A stretch of DNA of 64,000 nucleotides, taken from positions 186,001 through 250,000 of the forward strand of contig SAXG01000068.1 in assembly GCA_012932865.1 (NCBI GenBank), read 5' to 3'. Shown here piece by piece: positions 19,713-29,812 of this stretch. A program made the translations under genes and the position numbers. The first letter of the stretch is position 1, and each line of letters starts with the position of its first letter. The notes beneath the pieces were generated by a model. The model made no database searches and was not told where the DNA came from. It saw only the letters and a list, made by a program, of their open reading frames with translations. Origin of the DNA: Amylostereum areolatum (lineage: Eukaryota > Basidiomycota > Agaricomycetes > Russulales > Stereaceae).

Positions 19713-20251
19713 GTTTGCCATTGGAGACAAAGTATGGCTAGAAGGCAAGAATCTGAAGACAATGAGACCGAAAGCTAAGCTTGCCGCCAAACGATTTGGA
19801 CCCTTCGAGATCATTGACGTCATCAGCCCAGTCAACTACCGCTTGAAGCTGCCAAAGATGTGGCGAATCCATCCAGTCTTTCATGCCTTATTGCTCACCG
19901 CGTACAAGGAGACAACCACTCATGGGCCAAATTACGAATAGCCGCCACCCGACCTCATTGACAATGAAGAAGAATACGACGTTGAAGACATTGTCGACTC
20001 GAAGCCAACTCGTAACAAGAAAGGTATTCAGTACCTCGTCAAGTGGGCCGGCTATCCCGACTCCGAAAACACCTGGCTCCCACGTTCGTCGCTCTCAAAG
20101 GTTCCCAACATGATCGACACCTTCTGCAAGCGCCATCCAAATGCGCCCCACCCTGTGCGTTCCCTCGGCATCTTATTCGACAATTTTCTCGCATCCACCC
20201 TTGCAGATGACATCACACTCCAGGCGAAAGTGCATCTTAAAGGGGGGGTAA
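19713..20251 (+). pseudogene. Gypsy-1 copy D integrase C-terminus and chromodomain
   Basis: Continues the frame broken at 13773: [16 protein letters not shown], the GPY/F-type segment [31 protein letters not shown]. After HGPNYE there is a TAG at 19939-19941, and the same frame then continues through a chromodomain (EDIVDSKPTRNKKGIQYLVKW, SENTWLPRS). Chromodomains on chromovirus integrases steer insertion to heterochromatin marks. Copy A has the TAG at the same place. A purine tract AAAGGGGGGG (20240-20248) precedes the 3' LTR. Confidence 0.88.
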
Positions 20252-20674
20252 TGTCACAGATTGCTCCATTTCTCTGTTCGTTTGCAGACCTCGTACACGC
20301 GACACGTCATGGCATATGACTTTCCTTTGCATCACATGCTCCAATAATGTCATTGCCTAGACTTCCGAACGAGGTTCCGCATCCTTATCTATGACATCAT
20401 CGCTCTAGACTTCTGTCCTCTGCCCCATGACTCCTTTCTTATTGTTTCCCCCCGCTCACACCACTATCACATCGCATTGCACCATTGTTCCCACTTGTAT
20501 ATGAGGACAGTGTTTCTCTTCCCTTTTCCCTAGACTGTCTATCTTGTCATACGGTACTGTAGCTCACGTTGCACTACCCTAGACCCGGCACTCTCGAATC
20601 CATTTGTTTCCCTCGCTCCTCCCATCGTTGCAACTTAGGTGGTTCCTTCGGTCTCATAAACTGTGTTTCTGACA
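20252..20674 (+). repeat. Gypsy-1 copy D 3' LTR
   Basis: 423-bp LTR with TGTCA/TGACA termini. It shares most of its length with the LTRs at 39082, 45761 and 62282, including the motif AGACTGTCTA at 20532 (one change from AGACTGTCCA elsewhere). The following sequence ACTGT... is Plavaka coding sequence. Confidence 0.92.
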
Positions 20675-21170
20675 ACTGTCCCAAGTGCGCCGCCCACCAC
20701 AATAAACTCGGCAACCACATCCGCAACCCTGTTCTCTGTGATATGGATGACATCCAAGATGTCTTCATGTATCTCAAAGACGGTGACACCTCTGCTTTTC
20801 ATGCTGCATGCCACGAGGCTCGACTAAAGTGAACATTTTATCTGTTCTAGGAAGATCTCCCACTAACCAACATATTCATCTTGGTTACTCCAGATATCCT
20901 CTACCAATTATATTAAGGAGTAGTCAAACATGCCATCTCGTGGATCCAGGAGCTAGAAGTCTTTAGTGTACAGTTCTCCGCGTACATGTTGAGCTGTGGC
21001 GGAGGGAGTCGGTTTCTAATAGAGCTTATATGGCTCATAATAAAAGTGTGGCACGTCATGACAGTTCTGCAGCTTGTCAGGGATGACTGAGGTGAGCTTG
21101 CAGTGGTAAAAGATACCAGGCAAGTAGTTTACATGGCCAGGGCTGTCGCTGGGATGTTTGACGGGAATGG
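20675..21170 (+). pseudogene. Plavaka-type DNA transposase remnant
   Basis: The translation starts with CPKCAAHHNKLGNH, then a stretch ending FHAACHEARLK, a stop, and in the same frame EDLPLTNIFILVTPDILYQLY, a stop, and GVVKHAISWIQELE. The zinc-like CPxC segment followed by the EDLP..NIF..xTPD.L.QL...GV.KH..W series is the pattern of Plavaka-type (CACTA-like) transposases common in Agaricomycetes. At least three stops (about 20829, 20850, 20910) and possible deletions make it dead. Beyond about 21000 the match becomes loose. The N-terminal half was displaced by the Gypsy D insertion and is not in the window. Confidence 0.72.
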
Positions 21171-21239
21171 GGATCAACTCCTTCTGGCTTATCCTGCTAT
21201 GCCATGCTGTCCAGATTGTCTATATCTGGGTTGTCTTTG

Positions 21240-21780
21240 TCATCGCTGTTGGCGCTGTCCTTGCTCTGCCCAGATGATTGAGTGTACTCTATCTGCCTGG
21301 CTTCGTCCTCAAGTGTGTTGGTGGGATCGTTAGGTGTTCAAGGGTTCGTGATGAAGCCATTGGTGAGATTGGAGGGCACAATGTACTCTTCAGGGTCATG
21401 AGCCAGAAATTGACAAGCAAAATAGTGACAGAATAGGCCGAAAACATTGCATGGAGAATTGATGGCAGGGCGGGCACCATGTGAGAATTTAAGAGAAGGT
21501 GCAATGGGGGTGCAGACTGCATAGAGGGGCATAGCAGCACGGGAGATTCTTGATAAAAGTGTTTGGGTAAGAGGCCTTGATTTCAACGCTGGTGCAGGAG
21601 GAAGGGGTATATAGGATCATCTTGAATGAGTAGAGAGGGTGGGTCATTTGTAGGGGAAGAGGGAGTGTTATTTGAAGGAGTGCTGTTTGCAGGGGAGGAA
21701 TGTTATATGGGCCCATAAATACACGGTGTATGGTCAATTATCTCTATATACGCACCTGGTTGATCTGGTTATCTGAAGAT
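21240..21780 (-). pseudogene. Possible decayed coding sequence, unrecognised
   Basis: The minus strand carries an 82-codon open frame (21338-21586). After one stop it continues in phase into an acidic serine-rich stretch (NTLEDEARQIEYTQSSGQSK...). The look is protein-like rather than random, but I do not recognise a family. It may be the opposite-strand part of another Plavaka-like or accessory transposon gene. Low certainty. Confidence 0.25.
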
Positions 21781-21789
21781 TCTATGTCG

Positions 21790-22605
21790 TGGTCCTAGGA
21801 GGATGCCTCATCTATGCTAGATGTGGCAGCGGAAAATGTGGTTTCAGCCTCCTGTGTACTGGTTGCTGATTCATCATCATCAAGGAGGTGCCACTTGTAC
21901 TTGAGTTTTCTTTTGAGAGCATTGAGAGCTCCCACCACTCTGAACATTGTCACGGGGCATGTCAGATAATGACACTAATATACAGCAGGTGTCTTGAATT
22001 TACGGCCACAGGACCATTTCTGGTACCTAGTACCAGAGGCCAGCAGTGTCGACCGTGTTCGGGGGAAGGGGGGAAGGGGGCATAAGACGGTATGAGATTG
22101 AGCAGTAAAGTGAGCTCAAGAGTGCCTTGATAGCGAGAGCCTTGCACACAACGCCTGGACATGGTTGGGCACCTACGTATTCGGATGAGTTGAGGTTCAA
22201 TGTAACGCACATCTAGTCACATGCACAGGAGGTACTGTATAGTTTCTGGAGTGTCTCATTCAAACATGGACTGACAGACATGCAGCGGGTTAGCTCATAT
22301 GGAATCACAGTGTGAGTGTGACTCAGTTCGAGGCTTGCTGATGCAGGAGTGCAATATTTATCATATATAATACTACAGTATTGATGCAGAAATTAGTGTA
22401 GCTATGCCCGTGCCCCACACATTTACTCGTCACACGTATCCCGGCACTCTAAGAGGGGGCAAGGCAGAGAATTCCTCGAGTTTGGGTGGGATACAATTAA
22501 CGGCCTGAGAGAGTTGCTTCACAGTCGCTGATGGAGGTCAACGTAGACTTATCTATCGAACTTGAGTGTAGATGGTTATACGCAACGCCTGCACCTGACT
22601 GGGGG
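21790..22605. other. No recognisable gene
   Basis: Mixed-composition DNA with only short random frames. I see no terminal repeats, RNA gene or tandem repeat here. Confidence 0.5.
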
Positions 22606-22612
22606 CCATAAC

Positions 22613-22880
22613 CTGTGAACACTTTTGTAGCAAACTTTTGAACACTTTCATACAACCCTTTTCAATCCTTTAGTAACAAGCATTCTGTACATCTCTGTAC
22701 AAACTTTTTCAACACCTTCGTACAAAACTTTTGAACACTTTGTACAAATTCTCATGAACACTTTGTACAAAACTTTTGAATACTTTCCTACAACCTTTTT
22801 GAACACTTTTGTCCAAAGTTTTTGAACGTACCATCTCAATACAAGGTTTTGAATATCCTATTGGTCAGTTTTTTTGCAAA
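22613..22880 (+). repeat. Degenerate ~20-bp minisatellite with TTTGTACAAA core
   Basis: About ten irregular copies of TTTTGAACACTTTGTACAAA, whose TTTGTACAAA part is palindromic. A longer array of the same unit lies at 36525-37010. Both arrays lie beside a conserved string CTTGCTCATGTYGAT, here at about 22884-22900. Confidence 0.8.
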
Positions 22881-22964
22881 CTACATTAATCTTGCTCATG
22901 TCGATGGTCTCCTCAAGCCAGAAACTGCCAATTTTTGCTCCATCCACCTACTTCCATCTGCTTC

Positions 22965-23770
22965 CACCTCATCGTAGGTGTTTGACCTCTCTCAGGGCAT
23001 ATACACGCCCAGCCCACATACTTGTATGACACGTAAATAATGCCGGCTGGGCGTGAAGTCAAGGGAAATGTCGAGCATGGGAGTTTTGCACATTGAGCGC
23101 AAGGGGGGCACACATGTTGAGGGTGTGCGTATGCGGGTCAAGTGCAGGCACGCGCGTGTTACGAGTGTGGATGTGGGCATGCTGAGGGTGAGGGAGGTGT
23201 GTGCAGCAAAAGTGGGGGGGCAGGTCCACGTTGATGGCAGGGTGCGTGCATGTCACAAGTAAACATATCGAGCATGCTTTGCAGGCATACAGCTTGCGGG
23301 TGGGTGCACACAGCCGCATGCTTGTGCCATTCTCTCTAGCCTGCCTTCGACACCTGCATGTCCCACGTCCGCACACCTTGCGACTGCACGCCCTGCGCCT
23401 GCAAGCCCACAATGCGTGCATCTGCACTCAATGCACCCACCCACCCACAATGCACACCCTGGCACTCAATGCATCCCCCACACCCTGCACCTCTGTGACC
23501 CGCGTGCACGTGCACCTGTGCTCTACGTACTTGCCTGCAACCTGCACCCCTGCCCACTGCATGCATGCCAGCACTCAATGCATCCCACACACTCGGCGTG
23601 CCTGCCTGTAATGTGCACACACCCTCAACATATATGCCCGTGCCCTGCTAGTGCCCCCGGACATGCATGCCCGCACACCTCTCGGCCACATGCCCGACTG
23701 ATGTTGCTTGCACATTGCATGAGCATGCAGGTCGTGTGTGTATACACCGTACAGGGCATATGCATAGTAG
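22965..23770. repeat. Fold-back GC-rich repeat block
   Basis: A left arm around 22996-23062 (CATATACACGCC... to ...GCCGGCTGGGCGTG) is matched in reverse complement by a right arm around 23688-23762 (GCCCGACTGATGTTGCTTGCA... to ...TACAGGGCATATG). Between them lies a degenerate minisatellite of CTCAATGCA/TGCACAC-type units. The same arm recurs at 37060-37130 and, inverted, at 25720-25790. Long open frames here are low-complexity and not genes. Confidence 0.55.
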
Positions 23771-23889
23771 GAAACCTAAGAGGTAACCAAACGGGAAATG
23801 GCATCGTGCAAGAATCGGCAGATGCCATGAGGTTATTCAAGAAGACTACTGACGAGTGAACTTTTTGTATGTTAAGGGAAAAATCGAAC

Positions 23890-24210
23890 AAAGAAGTAGA
23901 CTAGAAGAATAGAACAATGAAAACAGTATGGCCCATTAAATTTCTTCTATTGAGGTTGTATGAGGTGTAGAGGAAGGAATGTATTTGGGACGGAAAGGTT
24001 GCAAGACCTACCTTGTTCATGGCTGTACAGAGCGTTGTAGCAAACCTTTGAGAAGGATGTATTGGAGGTTGTATGGAAGTGTACAATTGAATAGAAAATG
24101 GATTGTACCAAATTAACCCTAACCTTAACTGTCTGAGCGTCACAAATTGTTGTGCCTCTCCCAAAAAAAGATGACATAATAAATGTTCCTAAAAGGAACA
24201 ATAACATTAG
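23890..24210 (-). repeat. Telomere-like terminal module, copy 1
   Basis: The minus strand reads GTTCCTTTTAGGAAC (hairpin), ATTTATTATGTCATC, a T-rich stretch, TTTGTGACGCTCAG, TTAAGGTTAGGGTTAA and then AT-rich sequence with TACAACC motifs. The module recurs at 26560-26731 (minus) and 36145-36320 (plus). It contains two TTAGGG-like units, but it is a dispersed repeat, not a telomere array. Confidence 0.7.
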
Positions 24211-24284
24211 TTACACACTTTAGGACTTATCAGCTTATCACCAGTCCGGCTCCACTCTGGTCCGGACCCGGTTCATCCATATCC

Positions 24285-24550
24285 TGCCCTGGCCCTGGGT
24301 GTTGAGGGTGCAGGGGTGCATGCAGGCGTCAACTGTGAGAGGGTTGCAGGCATTGAGGGCGGGCCAGTGTAGGCATTGAGGATAACACGGGCGTATCGAG
24401 GGGAAGAACAGTGGGGCAACGAGGACAAGGGCAAAGAAGACGGCACATCAAGGGCAGCAGAGTCGAGGGCGGTGGGACACGGGCACGTCAAGGGTAGGGA
24501 TGCTGGCGCGTCAAGGGCGAGGACAAGGGTGGGGATGCAGGCACATCAAA
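24285..24550 (+). repeat. GC-rich degenerate minisatellite (TTGAGGGYG...GCA)
   Basis: Irregular repeats of GTCAAGGGC/TTGAGGGTGCAGG at 12-25 bp spacing. Related blocks occur at 26090-26270, 37090-37790 and, in the opposite orientation, 23060-23650 and 38520-38965. Confidence 0.55.
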
Positions 24551-26089
24551 GGCAAAGATGATGGATGAGGAGGTAGAACGAGGGGCAAGTAGGGACAAGA
24601 GGGGGACCATGTACTTGGGGGTACAGCTTGTGTACTAATTCTCCAAATGGCATCTTTGGATGCGGAGGAACAGCGTAAAAGGCATCGGTGGCGGTGTTTT
24701 GGGTGCATTGTTGGCGCATTGAGAAGGGGTAGTGGTGGAGGAACGGGGAGGGAGATATGACGGTGGTGGTTTGGCCTGAGGATATAACTTCCTCCAGTTG
24801 GAAACACATTTTGGCAACTTCTAAAACATGTTCTCAAAGAGGAAGGCATGTTGTCCTTGCCACTTCTTCCTCAACCACCACCACTATCTATCCCTCCCCG
24901 TTCCTCCACCACTGCCCCTTCTCACAACCTCAATGCATCAACGATGCACCGAAAATGCTGCCACCACCGCCTTTTACGCCATTCTCCCACATCCAAAGAT
25001 GCTATTTAGAGCACAAGTGCATGAGCGTGCCCAAGGTGTGTTTTTCTCCTCTTCTCTCCCCTCTCCTCCTCGTACCTCCTCCTCGCTCCCACGACTACAC
25101 ACCCTTGCCCTCACCCACTCATTGCCGTCTTCCGCAGGTGGGCAAGGAGGACATCACGCGAGTGATGTCATCCTTGCCTGCACATGGTATGACATTTTTT
25201 AGTGTCCATTCCTGAGAATGAACTCCAAAAAATGTCATAACACGTGCTTCTGTCTGCCTTGCAAGTTGCAATGCTCAGTCCGTGGTCCCTCCTCTCCTTT
25301 CTCCCCATTCCCCACCTACGCTATCCCTCAACGCATTCAACAACACTCTCTAACTGACGCCACTGACGCCACACATGTCCCCTCAACTATTTTCCCTACA
25401 TCCAGCAACATCTTGTGGATACCAGCGCAACAATGGTAACCCAGGTGTGTTCCCCCTCTTTTTGCCCTCTTTTCTCTCCTATTCCCCCTTGCCCTGCCGC
25501 TACACCCTCGCTCTCACCACCTGTCCCTCACCCCTACCCCAATCCTCTCCTACCTTGCTTTTTATCCTTGTTCCGCCCTCATTCCTTGCCACTGCGCCCT
25601 CGCCGCATTCCCGTCACACCTGCATGCGCCTCAATGCAAGCTTCACACCTTTCTATTGTCTTCCTGCCCTCAACACCCTCTCCTTCCCCTCTCCCCCTAC
25701 GGCCTTTGAGTTCATGCCTGGCTGACATTGCTTGTGCGCCGTGCAAGCACGGGGCTGTGTGTGTATATGTCCACTGCCTTGCATCTCTGCTGCACCCTCA
25801 CTATGCGCCCTTAATTTCTGCATGCCCACTACACCTGCATATGCCACAAACCGCCATGCCCACATGTGTCTCAAGCTGTGTGTGCTTTCTTCAACACATT
25901 GAGGGCAGTGGACACACCAACGTGACAGACGCTGTCGCTGCATGCGATGCATGTGCGGACAGTGTCCATCGCGTATTGTGCAGAGATGGCAAACTGGTGA
26001 CACGGTAACACAGGTGCAAGTGCATTCACACACGGGCGGCGTACGCACACTGAACGCTAGGGTCAGGAATGTTAAGTACTGCTGAGAAG
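24551..26089. other. Non-coding repeat block between minisatellites
   Basis: C/T-rich sequence with low-complexity frames only. It includes a segment at 24800-24870 (ACACATTTTGGCAACTT... then TCTCAAAGAGGAAGGCATG) with a diverged counterpart at 38270-38330, the paired hairpins at 25142-25241, and a single fold-back arm at 25720-25790. I see no gene. Confidence 0.5.
25142..25241. repeat. Paired hairpin module, copy 1
   Basis: Hairpin b at 25142-25178 is GCAAGGAGGACATCAC, loop, GTGATGTCATCCTTGC (15 of 16 paired). After a CTGCACATG spacer, hairpin a at 25187-25241 begins GTATGACATTTTTT and ends AAAAAATGTCATAAC. The same two hairpins occur in reverse order and orientation at 37801-37922. Confidence 0.75.
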
Positions 26090-26270
26090 GGGGCGTGTTG
26101 AGGATGGGGTGCATGGGCCTCAAAGGCGCGGGTGCACGTGGGTGTTGAGGGTGTAGGTGCATATGCATGTTGAAGGCACGAGTGGGGGTGCACATTGCAA
26201 GAGCGGGTTCATGTGTATATTGAAGGAGCATATGTGTGCATGTTGAGGGTGGATATGTGTGCGTCGTGGG
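26090..26270 (+). repeat. GC-rich degenerate minisatellite
   Basis: Repeats of GTTGAGG/GTTGAAGG with GTGCA(C/T) spacers, in the same family as 24285-24550. Confidence 0.5.
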
Positions 26271-26559
26271 TGAGGAGGAGCGGATGTTGATTGATGGGCC
26301 TAGGGCAAAGAAGAGGAGGAAGGTGAAGAATAAGAGAAAGGGAAGGAACATGGCTTCAACAAAATGCGGCAGTTATTGTAGCATCATTCGGAGGCAGCAC
26401 TGTCTCATACAAAACTTAGATAGGGTAAGAAAAAGTAAGCTAAGGTGAAAGGAGGATAGGTTGACCCAACAAGACCATTTTTATCTCATCAGTTTGCTCT
26501 TTAGATGTTAAAGGAGATGGAGAGGATAGAGGACAGAATGGTTGCGCGACACACCTATG

Positions 26560-26731
26560 AAAATTGTATGGAGCTTTGACAAAAGTGTAGCAACTGTTGT
26601 ATCAAGATGTACAAACAGTTAAAAATTAGATTGTACTAACCTAACTCTAACCTAGCCCGTCCCAGTGTCACAAATTGTGTGCGGATGGGAAGGAAAAGGA
26701 TGACATAATAAGTGTTCCTAGAGAAACCATA
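26560..26731 (-). repeat. Telomere-like terminal module, copy 2
   Basis: The minus strand reads GTTATGGTTTCTCTAGGAAC, ACTTATTATGTCATCC, CAATTTGTGACACTGGG and GGTTAGAGTTAGGTTAG. It abuts a Gypsy fragment abruptly at 26731/26732, as copy 3 abuts Gypsy-2 near 36145. Confidence 0.7.
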
Positions 26732-28880
26732 ACGGGTTCATGGATGGGTACATCTTGGGGAGGAAGCCATAGAGGACTTCAAAGGGGGCCTTTCCAGTAG
26801 CTGCATAGGTGCAAGAGTTGTGAGAAAACTCGAAGAAGGGCAACGACTTTACCCAGTTGTCTTGACGGTAGTTGCAGAACACTCGCAGAAACTGTTCAAG
26901 GTTCTGGTTCTCGTGTTTGGTCTGGCTGTCTGTCTGTGGGTGGTACACCGTGCTGAGGGCAGACTTGATCCCGAGCTTCTCATTGAGCGTACACATCACC
27001 TGCAGCCGTGCCATTGCTGGTGATCTTTGTTGTATATGGGGTTATAATCACTATCTTGGTGAGGTAATTGACCACAACATTGACAGTGTTGTAGCCTTTG
27101 CAGTCAGGGAGTTCGACAATGAAGTCAGTGAAGATGACACCACATAGTCTATCAGATACTTTGCTCAGAATCATGTCGATGTAGGGCCGGCTGCTCTGTG
27201 TCTTCGTCAACTGGCAGGTTGTCTATCCTGCTACAAAGTTGTGAATGAAGACAGACATGCCAGGCTACCAGTATTCACAACTCATGAGTTCGTAGGTTTT
27301 GAAGCAATCAGGGTGTCCGGCCAGGGGTGATTTGTGGTACATTTTGACGATGTGATGTCTTTGGTCTTGCAGTCGTGGATAAGTCATTTGAGTTCAACAT
27401 TGCCGAGGGAGGTTACTGCTCCTGGCCTTGTGGCGTGTATCTGGAAGTACTTGTGATTGAGCAGGACATGTTCTTTGTTATCATTTTCAATGCCGTGCTT
27501 GTGATCGGGTCGTCGAGACATTGGGTCTGGGCGATGGGATACTCCTAGTTTGTGAACAAGCAAAAAAGTCGAATCAAGTGAGGAAAAGAGCTCAATGTGC
27601 CTGCCGGTAGCTCAGCTTCTGCACCATCTTGAAGTGCTCCAGGTTTTTATGATCTATCCAGATTTTAATAGTGTTGGGGGCTCCTTCGAGATAGGGGCAC
27701 CACACTTCAAGTGCATGAATGATTGCAAGCAGTTCCTTGTCGTAGATGCTGTAGTGGCCACTATCATCTTTCTGTGAAAGGATGCCTCCAGTAGCAAAGT
27801 CTGAGGCATTGACTTCAATGAGGTAGGGTTTCCTTGAATCAGGCATAACTAGGATGGGGGAAGAGGTGAACACAGCTTTCAGTGCGTCAAATGCCATCTG
27901 GCACTCCACTGACCAATTCCATGTGCAGTCTTTCTTTGTTAAGGTAGACCGCACTCAAAACCTGGGTATTCACATGCCGGCACGTGGACGGGCACTTGTC
28001 ACACCCGCGCATCTTAAAGCCCATGATATTTGTTCGAACTACCATTGAGAGCATTTCCACAGGCCACGGCTCACAGTCCAGTGGATTCAATATAATGTGA
28101 ATGTATGTTATCACCAAATCGATTCTGTGGTGTAGGAAAGCAACAGAAATGCACTGAAGGGTTCAAAACCCTGGAAGTGTGAGGGTACCCGTGCTCGCTT
28201 CACTGAACGAAGCGGAGAGTGCTCGGGAACCACTCAAACGTTCGTGATACTCTCATTTCAGGGTGTCTACATACTCTCCCAGCTTTTGGTCTAGCTGATC
28301 TACATGTGTTTGCGAAGCATTCTTGTGGCTTGTCCGGCTCTGAGAAGGAGACATGTCACTGGATGTCACAAGCATATGCCGGCACGTGAACACCCAGGTT
28401 TTGAGTGCGGTCTACCTTAAGTCGAACAGAGGTCGTGCAACTTTGGAGAAGTCCTTGATAAAGTGTCAGTAGAAGTTGCCAAACCCAAGGAAGGACTGTA
28501 CATCCTTGACCGTCCGGGGTGTTGGCCAGTCTTGGATACCAGCTACCTTGACGGGGTCCATGTCGATCTTGTTGTGCGAGATGATAAGCCCTAGGTATTC
28601 AATGGAGTCTTGTTCAAAGACATATTTCTCCAGCTTGAGGAATAGGTTGTTATCTTGCAGGTGTTGGATCTACTTTGTTCTCAACTTGTTTTGCAACGAG
28701 GAAGTCGGCGGGGGTAAGGAACTGCGTATTATGATGCCACAATCAGTGATTGTAGACGGGGCTAAACGAGGTGGGCTGCCACTCAGCTACTGATCGTCCT
28801 GCGGTTCCATTTTTGTTTTGCCTGTAAGCGTACCACTTCCTGGTTGTGTCGTCATAGTTGATTCCTTCCGGGGCTCCAAT
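26732..28880 (-). pseudogene. Gypsy-1-like fragment, decayed, internally deleted
   Basis: The minus strand carries, in coding order, a piece of the pre-Gag region (28670-28880, the KWYAYR-type segment), then a jump directly into RT (about 28417-28669). RNase H (27592-27942) and integrase (26732-27300: GVIFTDFIVEL core, YHPQTDSQTK) follow. About 2.8 kb of gag, protease and N-terminal RT is missing at 28669/28670. Several stops and frameshifts break each part, and a MITE lies in the RT/RNase H part. The 3' end is lost at the terminal module (26731). No LTR remains. Confidence 0.82.
27943..28416. mobile_element. MITE with ~40-bp terminal inverted repeats and TTAA duplication
   Basis: A 474-bp non-coding element inside the Gypsy fragment. 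The ends read GGTAGACCGCACTCAAAACC inward from both sides and stay paired for about 40 bp with few mismatches, including GCCGGCA. TTAA flanks both sides (27939-27942 and 28417-28420). Intact Gypsy copies have a single TTAGG at the site. TTAA duplications are typical of piggyBac-type transposition. No transposase is encoded. Confidence 0.88.
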
Positions 28881-28982
28881 TATGCACCAGACCCTGTACT
28901 TTTCTCATAATGCGTAAGGCAACTTGTCACGAGTCCAATTCAATACAAGGGCAAATTTCCACTGAGGTAATTTCCACTTGTA
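28881..28982. other. Short unassigned stretch between Gypsy fragment and MITE
   Basis: About 100 bp with no visible feature. Similarly, 29319-29427 between the MITE and the Gypsy-2 LTR holds nothing I recognise. Confidence 0.4.
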
Positions 28983-29318
28983 CTGTACCTTTTCGACCAT
29001 ATGTTTGTAATGGCTAACATGACCCCCTCATGCTGAACATAAGTCCTGTTCAGTAACACGTAACACTACAGGATTGAACAATAAAACCGTTACCTGCATA
29101 TACTGCCACAAATGTGAGATATACATAACTGTGCTAATGTTTGCAGACGTACCTGTTCGAAGTCATCGAGAGGGTCTAAACTGTGTAAGGTTTGCATCTT
29201 AGGGGGTGTAAGAGGCAGTTGTAAGAAATAATAGCGGTGGCCCTGCCTCAGCATTATTCATCTGTTACACGAACAGGTAATGCTTTTTTTGACTGAACAT
29301 ATGGTCAAAAAGGTACAG
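28983..29318. mobile_element. MITE with ~23-bp inverted repeats flanked by TA
   Basis: A 336-bp AT-rich element. The ends read CTGTACCTTTTYGACCATAT inward on both sides with one mismatch, and TA flanks each end (28981-28982 and 29319-29320). TA duplication suggests a Tc1/mariner-type origin. It has no coding capacity. Confidence 0.72.
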
Positions 29319-29427
29319 TATTATAATGTGCTCACGGCCAGCACACATTACGATATGAGCGCAAGTCTGTAGGGCCTGCTCGCAGTGCTGACAAATATGC
29401 CAATGACTTAGCCACTGCCGTTGCCGC

Positions 29428-29799
29428 TGTTAGGGATCAGTCCAGCAACTGGCAGATCACCCAAGTCACCCAAAGAGAGAGAAAAAAGAGGATGAATTGG
29501 CAAGAGAGGGTCCAAGTCCAGGTGTAGGACTGAAGCAGTATGTGGGGAGCAAAGAGGATGATCTAGGGAAAAGGGATGCAGACAAGAGCCTTATATATGT
29601 ACAGGATCAATGATGCGAGAATAGTGTGAGCAGGAGAGAACAATAAGGAAAAGGAAGGGGGAGGACGGAGTCTGGAGCAATGATGTCATAGATGGAAAGA
29701 TAAGAGGAGTCAGGCTGACAACATCATGTGATGGGAAATGTAATCATGTGACTGAACACGATGCAACGAAAAGGGAAAGGATTGAGGCAATCCGTGACA
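29428..29799 (-). repeat. Gypsy-2 3' LTR
   Basis: 372-bp LTR; on the minus strand it starts TGTCACGG and ends CCCTAACA. It is preceded by the purine tract AAAGAGGGGG. A TATA-like TATATAAGG lies near 29585-29595 on the minus strand, followed by CCCTAGATCATCC at the place of the Gypsy-1 self-primer. Confidence 0.85.
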
Positions 29800-29812
29800 T
29801 TACCCCCTCTTT

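Noticed and set aside
20569..20832. An 88-codon gene starting inside the Gypsy D LTR
   Set aside because: The first third is LTR sequence. Only the part after 20675 is meaningful, as a Plavaka remnant.
20675..21170. KDZ (Kyakuja-Dileera-Zisupton) transposase as the family of this remnant
   Set aside because: The EDLP..NIF..TPD.L.QL series after the CPxC segment fits Plavaka better, and the KDZ cysteine-rich start is not seen.
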